Below the pieces are notes generated by a model. The model did not search any database. It was given only the letters and a program-made list of their open reading frames with translations, and was not told the DNA's origin. 64,000 nucleotides of DNA, from assembly GCA_963843465.1 (NCBI GenBank), contig CAWJKP010000006.1, positions 367,841 through 431,840 on the forward strand. Reading direction: 5' to 3'. The translations under genes were made by a program, and so were the position numbers. Positions 1-10,320 of the stretch are shown in pieces (the stretch's first letter is position 1; each line of letters opens with the position of its first letter). Origin of the DNA: CAWJKP01 sp963843465 (GTDB lineage Bacteria; Planctomycetota; Planctomycetia; Pirellulales; Thermoguttaceae).

Positions 1-485
1 GCCCCTTGTATCCGTACGTACCGCGCGACAATGGGGTTGAACCGCAGATCGGCCTCGGGCCTGTCGGGCGGAAGCAAGTCGTCGGTCCCACCCGCCCGCA
101 ACACATTCCGCTGCGCGTTGGCTTTCCAGGGTTCGCCGGTCGGCACCCTGAAATGGCACGTCACGGTTTTGCCGCGGCCGTCGGGCTCGGCCATGAACGT
201 GACGGCCAACTTCTGATAGCTGTTCGTGACGCCGCGTCCGGGTGTTAGATACAGGCGGTGCAGCATCGTGGGCCGGCCGAGGTCAATCACAAGGCCCTGG
301 GCTCCGGACGCGGTCCAGCGCGTGTCGAGCCGGTTGTCGGTGACCGCCGTGATCTTCCCACCCGTGGCCTCGTCGGTCACGCGCCAGCGGGTCGCGTCGA
401 GTTTCTCGGCGCGCACGGTCATTGCCGCCACAGTCATTAGTCCAAGGGTCACACCTACGCAGATTGTCCGTCGTTGCTTGTGCAT
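1..485 (-). CDS. Secreted F5/8 type C (discoidin-like) protein, N-terminal part
   Basis: The gene runs off the left edge of the window. Reading from the ATG at 485 gives a basic N-terminus (MHKQRRT) and a hydrophobic stretch ending in VRA, a typical signal peptide. Next comes a segment with DNRLDTRWTA, QGLVIDLGRP and a later ARYVRIQG, the pattern of a galactose-binding-like F5/8C domain (carbohydrate binding). A GGGAAAG ribosome-binding site lies just upstream. The protein is probably exported and binds polysaccharide. The C-terminal part and any catalytic domain lie outside the window. Family assignment is from motif pattern only. Confidence 0.7.
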   Translation of the reverse strand, partial: MHKQRRTICVGVTLGLMTVAAMTVRAEKLDATRWRVTDEATGGKITAVTDNRLDTRWTASGAQGLVIDLGRPTMLHRLYLTPGRGVTNSYQKLAVTFMAEPDGRGKTVTCHFRVPTGEPWKANAQRNVLRAGGTDDLLPPDRPEADLRFNPIVARYVRIQG

Positions 486-714
486 ATCATCTTTCCCTGT
501 TCATTTCCAGTCTCTCCAGAAACCTTTACAGGCATGTTTCTCCTCTTGGCTCTAGCCTGAGGTAGGCCGATTCTGATTGCAGTTTGTGGCGTTGTCAATC
601 CCAGGAGCCACCCAGCCAATCGCCGGCCACTTTCACCGCCGTAAGCGTATGCTTCCTGGCGTCTGCGCCTACGACCAGCTACTTGCCCAAGAGTGCCGGC
701 GGGGCCCTCGGTGA
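486..714. other. Intergenic, no gene seen
   Basis: No convincing coding frame or repeat was found between the secreted-protein start and the membrane-protein fragment. The frame of the next gene has a TGA at 712-714, so that gene cannot begin further left. Confidence 0.5.
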
Positions 715-765
715 TCGACGGATCGTCGAGCCGACTCTACCCTACCGCTACTGATCCTACCCGGC

Positions 766-1560
766 ATGCTGTGGGCCCATAACAAACGCTCGCCGCTGGC
801 GATCGCCCTCTACGTGCCGCTGGCGGTTTGGTGGGTCGTCCTTCAACCCGTCGCCTGGCAGGCAACCGAGCAGTCGGTCTACCTCGTGGGCGCTGTCGGC
901 GCTGCATTGCTGCTGTTGGCCGAGGCACATCATCCCGGCGACCCCATGGGTGTGCCGTTTCGTTTCTGGGGAACGGCAGTTTCGGCTGGCGTGTTGGTGC
1001 CACTGGGCTTTACAGAATTCATTCGTGAGTTGCAATTCCCGCACGGGTCAGGGGTGGTCACCGGGCTGACCATTCTCATTGTGGGCACCATAGGTGTCGC
1101 GGCCCTCGCCCGGTTTCACTCGGCCCGCAGCGCGCCGCGAGACTCCGACCACCGTAGACTCACGGCCTTCGCTTCCCGGCAGTGGTTTCCCGTGATGTTG
1201 CTGGCCCTCATGGCCTTCCTGGCCCTATGGAACTCGAACGTCGCCCCTGCCGAGCCGAAATACTACCACGGTGTGCTCGACCGCTGGACGCCCGACGTCC
1301 TGCTGCCCACATTGATGACCAACATCGCCATGGTCGCCCTGGCGATCCATCTCATGCGCGTAGGCTTGAACGAAGATCGCGGCCGCCCGTTCACCTTTGG
1401 CGTGCTCCTCTTCCTGCTTTGGGCCGTATTGCGATATATCGACCTGTTTGCCGGCGTGGGCGGTATGTTGGGCGCGGCGGTGATGTTCCTGTTCTGCGGG
1501 ATGGCGCTTTTTGTGGTCGCCCGCTTCTGGCAAAGTCGAAAGGAAACTCCCCATGTCTGA
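766..1560 (+). CDS. Polytopic membrane protein, DUF2157-like, probably missing its N-terminus
   Basis: The 264-residue frame has about eight hydrophobic segments (for example residues 9-31, 38-54 and the last two near 205-255), so an inner-membrane protein is expected. The spacing and the PxxFGVLLFLLWAVLRYIDLF-type C-terminus recall the C-terminal half of DUF2157 membrane proteins. In those genes a soluble N-terminus and further helices usually precede this point. The frame is open only from 715, with hydrophobic residues (LPLLILPG) already before the ATG, so the gene looks 5'-truncated. No clear ribosome-binding site precedes 766. It overlaps the next short ORF, as DUF2157 genes overlap their downstream partner. 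Confidence 0.5.
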   Translation: MLWAHNKRSPLAIALYVPLAVWWVVLQPVAWQATEQSVYLVGAVGAALLLLAEAHHPGDPMGVPFRFWGTAVSAGVLVPLGFTEFIRELQFPHGSGVVTGLTILIVGTIGVAALARFHSARSAPRDSDHRRLTAFASRQWFPVMLLALMAFLALWNSNVAPAEPKYYHGVLDRWTPDVLLPTLMTNIAMVALAIHLMRVGLNEDRGRPFTFGVLLFLLWAVLRYIDLFAGVGGMLGAAVMFLFCGMALFVVARFWQSRKETPHV

Positions 1561-1675
1561 CGTGTCAACAGCCACGCCTTGCGAAATTGCCTGGATCGGT
1601 CGCATCGTCGAAGCCTTCAAGCGGCGGGAACGCCTCGTGCTGGTTCCTGGGGGCAGTGACAAGAATGCGGGATAA
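1553..1675 (+). pseudogene. Short ORF overlapping the membrane gene, likely truncated downstream partner
   Basis: A 40-codon frame (MSDVSTATPCE...) starts inside the last codons of the preceding gene and ends at TAA 1673-1675. In many genomes DUF2157 genes are followed by a GDYXXLXY-domain gene that starts the same way, so this may be the stump of such a gene. No conserved motif is visible in so short a piece, and the product is not identified. Confidence 0.3.
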
Positions 1676-1816
1676 TCCGAACAGAACGGGCAAGTAGTCT
1701 GCCTTTGTCGCTTTTGAGGGGCACGTTCGCCAAGGCTTTCACTGGGTTTCTGGGCGGAGCGACTTGCCGAGAATGCCCGACCAGATCGTGCAGAAAGCAG
1801 ATTCAATAGTGTCGCT

Positions 1817-2847
1817 TCACTCCAGTCCTTCCAGCGAGTCCTCGAAGCGAAGGCACCGATCCGAGAGTCTGTCCAGCGCCACCCGAAGCCGCCTTCTGAC
1901 GTCCTTACCAAGTCGCTTCTGATGCTTGATCACCTGGTTCAGCATTTCCAGGTTGGGATCGCCTCGACTGAGGAATCCGTCAATGTTCTCGATGAGCTGA
2001 TCCGCAAGAGCCTCGGCCTCCGGTGCCGCCTTTCCGCCGGGCTTGGCGCGGAACTTGTTCGCCTCTTGCGAGACCTCCTTGTATCCGATCTCCCCGGCCT
2101 GCAACTTCTCGGCGACACGCTCAGCCACCTTGGCAGCCTCTCGTTTTCCGCGATCTTCCGTCTTCTTCTTGGCCTTTTCTCCCGGCTTCGCCTTCGCGGC
2201 GGTGTCGTAGGTCCGCTTGGTCTTCCTCGTCTCCGTGGTCAGGGCTTCCGCCTGCTTGGTCGTCAGCCCCTCAAAGTGCCCTTCCTTGAGGACCTCTTGC
2301 TCGATCAGTTCCAGAGCGGAAAGCGTCGTGTGGATCTTCGGATCGGCCCAACCGAGGAACTCGGCGATCGCCGCAGCCGTGTAGGGGCGCTCTTGAGCAT
2401 CGCCGGTTTCCTCTCCCTGAACGTAGGACGGCGCGTGGCGGATTACGGCCTTCTTGGTATCCTTCGGGATCTCCGGCAGCGTGATCCTGCCCGCCGCATA
2501 CGCTTTGACCACCGCACGGACGGTCTCCTGTTCGACGACGGCCGACGTGCGCCATTCGTCCATGTTCTCACGGGCCATCATTTGCAGCATCGCCCCGTCG
2601 TCGAGATCCTTGATGATCAACGGCACCTTGCCGCGCTGCCCTATCTCTTCCTGGAGAGCCACGAGCCGGTGATGTCCGTAGGCAATCTCGGCATGGCCCT
2701 TGACTTCGCGCGAACGATGTTCTCCCAGAAGCCCGTCCTTCGGAAAGACTGTTTCAGGGCTTCGACCTTGTCGCGTTGGATCGGGTAGCGATCCATGTAT
2801 CGAAAGGGGTTGGGTTTGATCTTGCTGAGGGGAAATGACTTTTGCAT
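1817..2847 (-). pseudogene. ParB/Srx-like nuclease-fold protein, frameshifted
   Basis: The start (ATG at 2847, MQKSFPLSKIKPNPFRYMDRYPI) follows AGGAAG with 8-nt spacing. Around 2705 the frame breaks: the expected EIAYGHHRLVAL box is encoded one frame over, and adding a single base restores one protein of about 343 residues. The N-terminal third is a ParB-like domain (KIKPNPFR, YGHHRL). The middle is a helical region and the C-terminus is Lys/Glu-rich. The gene at 31625-32672 is a paralogue with the same architecture. Such ParB-like proteins are common on planctomycete integrative elements and plasmids. Here no integrase or partner gene is adjacent, so it may be a leftover of a lost element or simply a sequencing error away from intact. 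Confidence 0.7.
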
Positions 2848-2937
2848 GGAAGACGCTTCCTACTCTTCAGAAACAGGCTCCCGCCCACCGGGATGCCGTG
2901 GCCGAGAGCTACTTGGCCGAATGAGGCATGGAGCCCA

Positions 2938-4065
2938 TCATTTCTTCGGCGCCGCGTCACTCCAAATGTCGGCTGTGCGAGCCTTCACGTCGGGCATCGG
3001 CGGCAAAGCCGCGCTGGGCACGGGCTCGTACCAGAACGTCGCGCACGACCAGTCGTCCTGGGTCTCCGCCAACCCGTTCTTCCAGGCGATCTGCTGGATC
3101 GTGATGCGGCACTCCCGCTGCCAGGCAATCGGGTCCGCCAGGTGCCAACGGTACATCGACACGAAGTTCTTCTGGTTCAGGCTACAACCGTTGTAGGGAA
3201 ACGGCGTCTGCTGAACGCCCCAGGACAAGCCCACGTAGTCTTCGCTGCCGGTGCCGCAGATGGTGGGGAAGTCCTTGTCGCCGTCCATATACACCTTGAT
3301 CTCCCCTTCGCCCCACCACTGGTCGGGATGGAGGTTGCGGATGCCGATCACCGAGCCGATATAACGGCCCTTCTGCTTGCGCAGGGGCAGCAGCTCGAAA
3401 TCCTTCTTCAGCGTTGTGGGGTTTTCGCGGCGGAACAGCGTGTGCAGTCGGCCTACATCCTCCGCGTGCTTGTCGCCTAGGGTGTAGGTGATCTGGTAGA
3501 AGAGCGGCACCGGCTTGTCGGTTTCATTGGTAAAATCGAACTTGACCCGCTTGGAAAAGGGCATGGGCAGCCAGATGTTCATTCCGGCTTCCTGTCCGAC
3601 CGAATGCACGGCGGAGCAATACGGCATGACCTTGCCGTGGGCCATGCCGAAGAAGTCGCCCACGGGGCACTCGATGCTCGGGTGCTGCTGCCCTTCCCAC
3701 CACGCCCGAAGCACCAGTCCCCGCAGCGCTGCCGGATAATGCTCCGTGGTCAGCCAGATGTGGCGAATTGTGGCCGGCCCCTTGATGTCGCAGAGTTGAA
3801 CCGTCTGGCCCGGTTTGACTTCTTTACAGGGCATGCCCTTGCGGCCGACGCCCAGTGGGCTGGCCGCTTTGCCGGCTGCGCCGGGCGCTCCCGTGGGGTT
3901 CTCGAAGGAGATGGACCGTGACATCAGCCCGGTGTCGAGCTGGTAGGGCTGGTGGATTACGTCCGGTGGTTGCTCCGCTCGGGCGGGGATGCCGTTAGGA
4001 ACAAATGCCGCAAAGCTCACGAGAGAAGCGGCGACCAGGCAGAGGCGCGGATTGTTGGACACCAT
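2938..4065 (-). CDS. Secreted DUF2961 protein (glycoside hydrolase family 172-like)
   Basis: The 375-residue product begins with a signal peptide (hydrophobic core at about 9-22, ending near ARAEQ). The start ATG at 4065 has GAGGA nine bases upstream. The DUF2961 hallmarks are present: IRHIWLT near residue 100, DFFGMAHG near 140, GIRNLHPDQWWGEGEIKVYMDGD and GTGSEDY near 270. DUF2961 is the GH172 fold, which includes alpha-D-fructofuranosidase/difructose-dianhydride synthases; the Glu of the SEDY box is a plausible catalytic residue. It is likely an exported enzyme acting on oligosaccharides. The actual substrate cannot be read from sequence. Length is normal and the frame is intact. Confidence 0.85.
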   Translation of the reverse strand: MVSNNPRLCLVAASLVSFAAFVPNGIPARAEQPPDVIHQPYQLDTGLMSRSISFENPTGAPGAAGKAASPLGVGRKGMPCKEVKPGQTVQLCDIKGPATIRHIWLTTEHYPAALRGLVLRAWWEGQQHPSIECPVGDFFGMAHGKVMPYCSAVHSVGQEAGMNIWLPMPFSKRVKFDFTNETDKPVPLFYQITYTLGDKHAEDVGRLHTLFRRENPTTLKKDFELLPLRKQKGRYIGSVIGIRNLHPDQWWGEGEIKVYMDGDKDFPTICGTGSEDYVGLSWGVQQTPFPYNGCSLNQKNFVSMYRWHLADPIAWQRECRITIQQIAWKNGLAETQDDWSCATFWYEPVPSAALPPMPDVKARTADIWSDAAPKK

Positions 4066-4280
4066 GTCATTGGTCCTCGGGCGGGATTGTTAGCTGATGC
4101 TCTCGGCCCTCTATCTTGCCGCGGGGGCCCGGCGGCGTCAACAAGACGCCTGGCCAGCCGCCACAGTACCGCCGAAGACGCTGAAGACCAGGGCAAGGGA
4201 CCGTTCCCGATTGAGTTTGGGAAGCGGTTGCCAAGTCTGCTTCGGTTTCCGAGAATAGTCGCGTGGAAGGACGGACGCCG

Positions 4281-4607
4281 ATGAACGCAGACAACCTGTT
4301 TGACGACATTCCCACCGAGCTTCCCGAAGAGCTAGCCACCGCGATCCTCCAGGCCGGCAGCTTACGGATCGAACGCATCGTTTCCCAGGGTCACGCTTCT
4401 CCACCGGGCTTCTGGTACGACCAGGACGACAACGAATGGGTCGTGGTCCTGGAAGGCAGTGCGGCCGTAGAGTTCGAGGGCGATGCGGAAGCCGTCGTAT
4501 TGCAGCGAGGCTCGCACCTGAACATTCCGGCCCACGTGCGACATCGGGTTGCTTGGACAGACCCGCAGGGAAAGACAGTCTGGCTGGCGGTCCATTATGG
4601 AGTCTGA
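4281..4607 (+). CDS. Cupin-domain protein
   Basis: The 108-residue protein is a single small cupin barrel: NEWVVVLEGSAAVEFEG followed by LQRGSHLNIPAHVRHRVAWTD matches the two cupin motifs. The His residues of the second motif and the Glu of the first are placed as in metal-binding cupins. The ATG at 4281 is preferred over an in-frame GTG at 4263 because the MNADNLFDDIP N-terminus is typical of this small family. The enzymatic role is unknown; such proteins are often described as phosphoribosylaminoimidazole-carboxylase-like or general cupins. It is followed 17 bases later by an HNH-like gene on the same strand, possibly co-transcribed. Confidence 0.85.
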   Translation: MNADNLFDDIPTELPEELATAILQAGSLRIERIVSQGHASPPGFWYDQDDNEWVVVLEGSAAVEFEGDAEAVVLQRGSHLNIPAHVRHRVAWTDPQGKTVWLAVHYGV

Positions 4608-4624
4608 ACCTCGGAGGCCGCTAA

Positions 4625-4909
4625 GTGCTCTGCCAACTCTGCCAGTCCGAGGAATCCCACAACTTCCACCACTTCATCCCTCGGGCCCTGCACAGCAACA
4701 AGTGGTTCAAGAAGCGGTACACACGCAAGCAGATGCACGAGGGAATCGAAGTCTGCAAGTCGTGCCACGAGGCGATCCACGACCTGGTGCCGGACGAAAA
4801 GAAGCTGGGCAGGCATTACCATACCCTGGAAAAGCTGCTGGCCCACCCGGAGGTTGGCAGGTACGTCCAATGGAAACGTGGGCGGGCGCACACCGATGAG
4901 AAAAGTTGA
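4625..4909 (+). CDS. Small HNH-like Cys/His protein
   Basis: The 94-residue protein starts at GTG 4625 and shows a CQLC pair near the N-terminus, HHFIPR at 15-20, and CKSCHEAIHDL near 45. This is the layout of a compact HNH nuclease fold with a structural zinc site. Proteins of this size often occur alone in bacterial genomes. Cleavage activity is possible but not proven by sequence. It sits directly behind the cupin gene with a 17-base gap. Confidence 0.75.
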   Translation: MLCQLCQSEESHNFHHFIPRALHSNKWFKKRYTRKQMHEGIEVCKSCHEAIHDLVPDEKKLGRHYHTLEKLLAHPEVGRYVQWKRGRAHTDEKS

Positions 4910-4932
4910 CCCGGCTATACCACTACAATGTA

Positions 4933-7261
4933 CTATTGGCTCTTAGCGGGCGAGAGTCGAATCCCCTTCTCCAGATCGGCTCCACTCCAACTGCCAGCCT
5001 CGGCTCCGTTCAAGAGAACCTGGTAGCGCCGTGTCGGCTCCGCCCGGCGGAAAACGACCACCGGCTGCCGCGTCCATGCAAACGGCGTGCGGATTTCAAG
5101 GCGGATCTGACTGCCATGGACTGCACACCGGATGACATTCAATCCGTTCAGGCCGACGCCCCTCCCGGCCGGCACATCCACGACGGCATCGTGCAGGTAG
5201 TCCTCTTCGATCTCGATGCCCGCCATGCCGCTGCCTGTACCCCAGTGAAAGCTGCTGACACCCGCCTTTCCGCCATACCCCTCATGCGCCCAGTTCTCGG
5301 AGGGCGATATGGGGAACTGCGCTCGCAGCGCGGCAACGCCGCGCTCCAGATACTCGACTTTGCCCGTGCTGCGATAGTAGTCCAAGAGGATGTTCCCGAA
5401 CTGGCTCTGGCGGGCATCGGACCACTCAGCATCGGAGTTCTGCGTCGTGAAGCCGCCGAGCAACATGGCGGTGCTGGTCAAGTTTTCCAGTACGGGATTG
5501 GTCCAGCACTGCTGATACAGCAGCAGGTAGTCCAGCAGGGATTCACCCCTTGCCAGATAGCGTGCCTCGCCCGTGACGCGCGATGCCAACAGAAAGGCCG
5601 CCACAGTCTGCCCTAACGCCAGGTCGTTGGCAGGCCACTGCTGGGTTCGCTCGTCAAACCGCGCCGTGCGCGGGCTGCAACTCCAAAACGTCTCGTAGTC
5701 GTACCATTGGCGCAGCGGGATGACCTGCCGCTCCAGGAAGTCGATTCCTTGCCGGGCGGCTTGGAGGTACGAGGGGTTCCGGTCCTGCGTGTAGAGTTCC
5801 AACAGGAAGAGGACCACCGGGCCGGTTTCCGCTTTGACGGTACGCGACAGCTCTTCCTGGACGGAACCATCCTCCGCAAACCTCGTCGGCAACATGCCGT
5901 CTGTTGCCTGATGGGCGATAAGGAACTGGGCCAGTTGTTGGCAGCGTGGGAGGATGCCCTCGCTGCCGGGGAGCTGGGCGGCCCGCCACTTCAGCAGCCA
6001 GTAGCCGGTCCAGCACATGTCGTAGCCCAGGAACCCATCCTTCGTGCTGCCGCCGGAGCCATCACCCGCCGCCCAGATCGCCGGTTTCCCGCCTTGCATC
6101 GGCACGGCAATGCACTTGAAAGCCCCGTCCCGGCCAGGAGCCTTGAGTGCCAACTCGACCGTCTGCTCGGCCAGCTTCAGCAGTTTGACGTTGCTGGTGC
6201 GCCTGGCATACAGGGCCATGCCGTAGGAAGTCCGCAAGGTATTGAACCACGAGGACAGGTAGACCGAGGGGCCGGGACCCCATCGCCACGTGCGCGCCCC
6301 CGCCCATCGAACCGTCCGGCAGCGGCACGGCCAGCCAGGTCTGGGGCGATTCCTCCTGCCAGACCGTTTTGCGCCAGTCATCCCACAGTGCCAACTTTCG
6401 GTAACGCGGGTCGGTACCCACTTGCTCATCGGCAGCGTGCATCTGCTCGGCGCGTCCGAACTGTGCCCAATGGAATCGTACGGCCTGACGATAGGCTTGC
6501 CCGGGAACGGCCGACGCGGTGACGAGCAGATAGTAAGCATTTTCGACAGTCCGATCCACGTTCCACGTTCGGCCCGGATCGGGAGTGTAGACCGAATGGG
6601 AAGCGAGCCGGGCGGGCAGGAAGCCCACGGCAAGCGTCGGGCCACCGGGCACATCCAGCTCCAAAGCGTGGTTGCATCGCTTCAATTCCTCCCGACGCAG
6701 CACCGCAAGGTCGGGCACGATCCCCAGGGCTGTGTGATCTGCCTGCGCGAGAATCAGTGGGGCCTTGTACTGGGCGTCCGGGTCGAACCCGCCTACGGAC
6801 GGCGAAAACGACCAATCCGGTTTATGCGGAAACTTGAACTGATCGAATAGCTGGTGCAGGGCCACTCGGCTGGACGGCTCAAACCGTGTAACCACGCGAA
6901 TCCATGAGCCGTCGCCGGTGATGGTCAGCTTGCGGATGAGGCGGTGCTGGCCCACTGTCAGCTCTTCGACCAGAGCCCCTTCGGCCAACGAGATGTTCCG
7001 CACCGTGCCCGGAAGGGACTTGCCACCCTCGACCACCACCGACACCGGTCCTATCGACCGGCCTTCGCCCGTGGCCACCTCGATCCATGCGCCGCCGTGA
7101 ATCGCCAGGTATCGTTCTCGCAAGCGGCCCTCCCGGTACTCGGCTTCCACCGCAACCTTCTCGCCTCGCAAGACCACCGGCGGCTGTGCCCCGGCAGGGA
7201 TGGCACACAGGGCAGTACCAAAGGACAACAACATCAAGACGCACAACATCACGGTTCGCAC
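4933..7261 (-). pseudogene. Large secreted protein with alpha/alpha-barrel-like C-terminus, one frameshift
   Basis: Translation from GTG 7261 (GAGGAG upstream at 8-nt spacing) gives a signal peptide (VMLCVLMLLSFGTAL) and about 320 residues of beta-rich sequence. Near 6295, in a G-run, the frame must shift by one to continue into about 450 residues rich in helix pairs (for example GYDMCWTGYWLLKW, LDYLLLYQQCW, YRSTGKVEYLERGVAAL), the look of an (alpha/alpha)6 toroid found in polysaccharide lyases and several hydrolases. Removing one G gives a single protein of about 776 residues. I do not recognise the exact family. Neighbouring secreted hydrolases suggest a role in polysaccharide breakdown. 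The frameshift may be an assembly error. Confidence 0.55.
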
Positions 7262-7416
7262 AGACGTTTCTCCTCGTTCAATCCACGCAGTTCACGATCT
7301 TCAACGGCGTTGGCCTGCCACCGGGGTACATCTCGGTCTTCATCTTAACATCTCGGTTATCCGTTCTCCATGTACCAGCCTTGCTACAAGTTTAAGGCGG
7401 TGTCTTGTAGGCGAAA

Positions 7417-7608
7417 CTACGTGGACCACCCGGCGTGATTCGGAAAGCGGAGCCACCGGCGGGCGGTCTCGCCGAGGCTGTTGCTCTCGGCGATGTCGCC
7501 GGTGATGAGCAGGACGTTGGCATGCCCCTTGGCCGATTCGAGGAACCGGCGGCGGTCCGTGCTGGTCAGGACGTTCGGGTGGATGTCCGTTGCCCAGGCG
7601 AGTCGCAT
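7417..7608 (-). pseudogene. Metallophosphoesterase N-terminal fragment
   Basis: The frame starts MRLAWATDIH, then HANVLLITGDIAES. These are the first two metal-binding motifs (DxH and GDxx) of calcineurin-like phosphoesterases. The frame stops about 60 residues in, so the GNH(D/E) and later His motifs are missing. This is a 5' remnant of a gene whose remainder has been deleted. Confidence 0.65.
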
Positions 7609-7620
7609 GGCAGTCTCCAT

Positions 7621-8340
7621 CGCTCCCTACGGCTGGCCGTGGGTGTAGCGGGCACAGGCCCCAGCAAGCCGACGATCTACGTTACCGCTCCACTGCCGTG
7701 CCACGCCGGGATCTCGTCTCCCCCGCGAGTAGCCGGACTGATCTTGGCTGACCATGACGGTCAGCCCCAGCCGCGCAGGCGCTGGCAGAGGTCGGAATCC
7801 ATGCCGCCGGCTGGGACCGGCCAAGCAGCGGAACTGGGCCATCGGCATCGCAGGCAGGGAGACGCCCTGTAGAGCTTCTGCTGCGCGGCCCTCTGGCCCC
7901 AATCCTTAGCCGCACCCAGGCGATGCCCCAGGATCGACCCCAGACGCCGCCAGGCGCGCATAGGAACGCCGGGTAACACCAGGATGGCTCTCCAGTGCCT
8001 CAAATAGACACTTTGAAGCCAACGCGAAGCCAGGGCCATTTTGACAAAAGTGTCTATCTGGCAGCTTTTCGTGCCTGTTCCGCCGCTAGCCCTCACCGCC
8101 GTACCGGCACTTGCTCCCGAGGCGCACCGCATGGTTGCCAGGCCACGCCTGGCACCGTGATGGCACTCGATGCCGCCGTCACCCACACGGGCCAAGCCCT
8201 GCCTGCGCCGACGCCAATCGCCTGAATTTCGGCCACAAACCTGGCATGTTAAGTAAACCACCGGGCTAGCTATCCGCGGGCCGATTTCCAGCCCCAACAG
8301 CCCCGTTTTCGTCGGTTCCGGCCGGCGAGGCGGGGCTCTT
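7621..8340. other. Long non-coding stretch with one inverted repeat
   Basis: No reading frame in this 700-base region shows recognisable protein sequence; the open frames are low-complexity shadows. The only clear structure is the inverted repeat at 8004-8057. The stretch joins a truncated phosphoesterase to the intron-bearing gene and may be debris of deleted genes. Confidence 0.4.
8004..8057. repeat. 11-bp inverted repeat with 32-base spacer
   Basis: ATAGACACTTT at 8004-8014 and its exact complement AAAGTGTCTAT at 8047-8057. It could be a terminal repeat pair of a tiny element, an operator or a terminator-like hairpin. Nothing else identifies it. Confidence 0.6.
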
Positions 8341-8488
8341 CTTGCTGCTTGCCGGTGTGTTCCTCGTGCTTCTTCGCGCGATTCATATCGTGCGCCGTCG
8401 AGCCCTCCGCGCTGTTGCGGAGCGGCCATGTTCCCCATCACATGGCTGCCCCGCACCGGGGCAGCTTATCTATCAGGAGGTCGTCTTT

Positions 8489-8869
8489 ATGGTTGCTCCG
8501 GTCAAGCGTCGTTCCCAGAAGTCTGCCCCTGCCTGGCACGCCGCCTTCCTGAAGATGCTTCCGGCCATCGTCCGGCACGCGAAGATCGCCTTCCGCCACC
8601 TCCGCGCGGAGGCCCGCGAGGAAGCGATTCAGGGCGTCGTCTGCAACGCCTGCGCCGCCATCGCCCGCTTGGCCGAGCTGGGCAAGCTCGACCTGGCCTA
8701 CGCGACCGTCCTGGCCCGCTACGGCGTGGCCCAAGTGAAGGACGGTCGCATGACCGGCGGCCACTTGAACTGCAAGGACGTCTCTTCCTCGTACTGCCAG
8801 CGGCTGAAGGGCATCGTCGTGGAGAGGCTCGATCAATACGATGTCGAAGAGGACACTTGGAAGGAGATC
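8489..8869 (+). CDS. HTH regulator, 5' exon (gene split by group II intron)
   Basis: The ATG at 8489 is preceded by AGGAGG with 8-nt spacing. The first exon encodes 127 residues (MVAPVKRRSQKSAP..., RAEAREEAIQGVVCNACAA, ...EDTWKEI), a sigma-factor-like helical protein found in several copies in planctomycete genomes. After the codon ATC 8867-8869 the sequence GTGCGCC begins, the canonical group II intron 5' end. Unspliced, the frame would stop at TAA 8882-8884. The second exon at 10395-10640 restores the usual continuation of this family (IEDRHVGPSD..., HTH). It likely binds DNA. Confidence 0.75.
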
Positions 8870-9552
8870 GTGCGCCTGATGTAACCGAGTTGCCTTGGCA
8901 AACAGGGAAAACTCGGCAAACCTTGTTGGCAATGTCGCAAGACCGTGGCCGTTTGGTTCGGCCTCCGTACCTAGGGGTTAAGTTGATGAAGCGTGTGATT
9001 CATCGGCGAAACAGCTACCCCGACAATGCAGGACACTGGCGATGCTCTATAGCCTTGGTAGTCCTGCTAGGTAAAGTTTCCGCATGGCTACTTGTTAAGG
9101 AACCAACTAACACCTTCGGTAAATCCAAACCACATTCCCGCTAATACTAGGGCCGCTTGGGGGTTGGATCCCAGGCTAGGGAATGTCCCGAACGACCGAC
9201 AGCACTTGATTTCTGCTGGCGGTCCCGCACAACGAAAGTTGTCAGATTTGCGAGTCAACGAATTACCTCGTGATGTTTGGGGGAGCAGCAGCCCGCTGTC
9301 GGGTGTGATGGCAGAGTTGGAGCCTACACGGAGATGTCTGAGTGTCAACAAGGGAACCAGGGAAGCTCGGTTGAGTAGGGTAGTCGCACAGCTAGGCCGG
9401 TCCACGGACCGCCCGAAGCACCTACCGATGAGACAGCCGAGTGGCGGAGCACCCGTAGTAGTCGGAGACGTTAATGACGTTCACATGGCGAAGGGGTGCA
9501 GGATGATTCGTGATTGGATGACCGAAGTGTTCTTCAATTTGGAGGCTTCCAA

Positions 9553-10310
9553 ATGAACATCGACGAAGTCCAGCGTAGGCTCTGGGAGCAATCGCAAGCC
9601 CACAAGCAGAACAGGGAGTTAGGGACGCCAATGTTTCCGACCAACCCGTACGGTGGCCGGATTCGGAACCTGATGGACCTGATGCACAATCCCACTTGGA
9701 TTGTGGCGGCTTGTGACTGCGTGTTGAAACGCTCCCGTGGCAAAGCGTCAGGCGTGGACGGGGTGACGGTTTACGAGTTCAACAAGAACCGTGAATCCCA
9801 CCTCGAACAGTTGCGCCTGGAGTTGAAACGCGGTACGTATCAACCTCTGCCGCTACGACGGGTAGAAATCCCCAAGGCTAACGGCAAAATGCGCCAGCTT
9901 GGGATACCCTGTCTGCGGGACAAGATTGTCCAGGAGGCGATACGGATGGCGTTGGAACCCATCTTCGAGGTCGAGTTCCATGACAGTTCCTATGGGTTTC
10001 GGCCCAACAGGAACCGTATCAACCAGGAGCTGCCCAGTCCAACGTCGCGGATACCGAACTGGAAGCAGACTGCTGTTTCTACGAAGGTCAGCGACCCGGG
10101 AGCATGGACCTCAAGTGGAAGGCTTTGGTTCGCGACGGCTTTTGTTGTCGTGGCTGCGCGGTCACGGGTTCGGCCAAAACCTCGCACGCGGACCATATCC
10201 GACCTGTCAACAGCTTTGCCTCCCTCGAAATGGCGAACGATTTAGACAACATCCAGACGCTGTGTCTGCGTTGTCATCGGCTCACAATGGAGAGGGAACA
10301 ACGAGTGTAG
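9553..10310 (+). pseudogene. ltrA: Group II intron-encoded reverse transcriptase/maturase, internally deleted
   Basis: The ATG at 9553 has GGAGG eight bases upstream. The N-terminal 160 residues carry reverse-transcriptase blocks RT0-RT2 (SGVDGVTV, PKANGKMRQLGIP, RDKIVQEAIRMALEP, SYGFRPNR). After about 10020 the sequence jumps, one frame over, to a C-terminal HNH endonuclease domain (CRGCAVTG, HADHIRPV, NIQTLCLRCH) ending at 10310. The blocks with the YADD catalytic motif and the maturase (X) domain are missing. The protein cannot reverse-transcribe, so the intron would need help in trans to splice or move. Confidence 0.85.
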
Positions 10311-10320
10311 AATCGTCTGG

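Noticed and set aside
7761..8456. Minus-strand frame of 231 codons in the gene desert
   Set aside because: Arg/Pro/Gly-rich low-complexity translation, no start signal, and it overlaps the real start region of the HTH gene. A short C-terminal part looks slightly protein-like but matches nothing I know.
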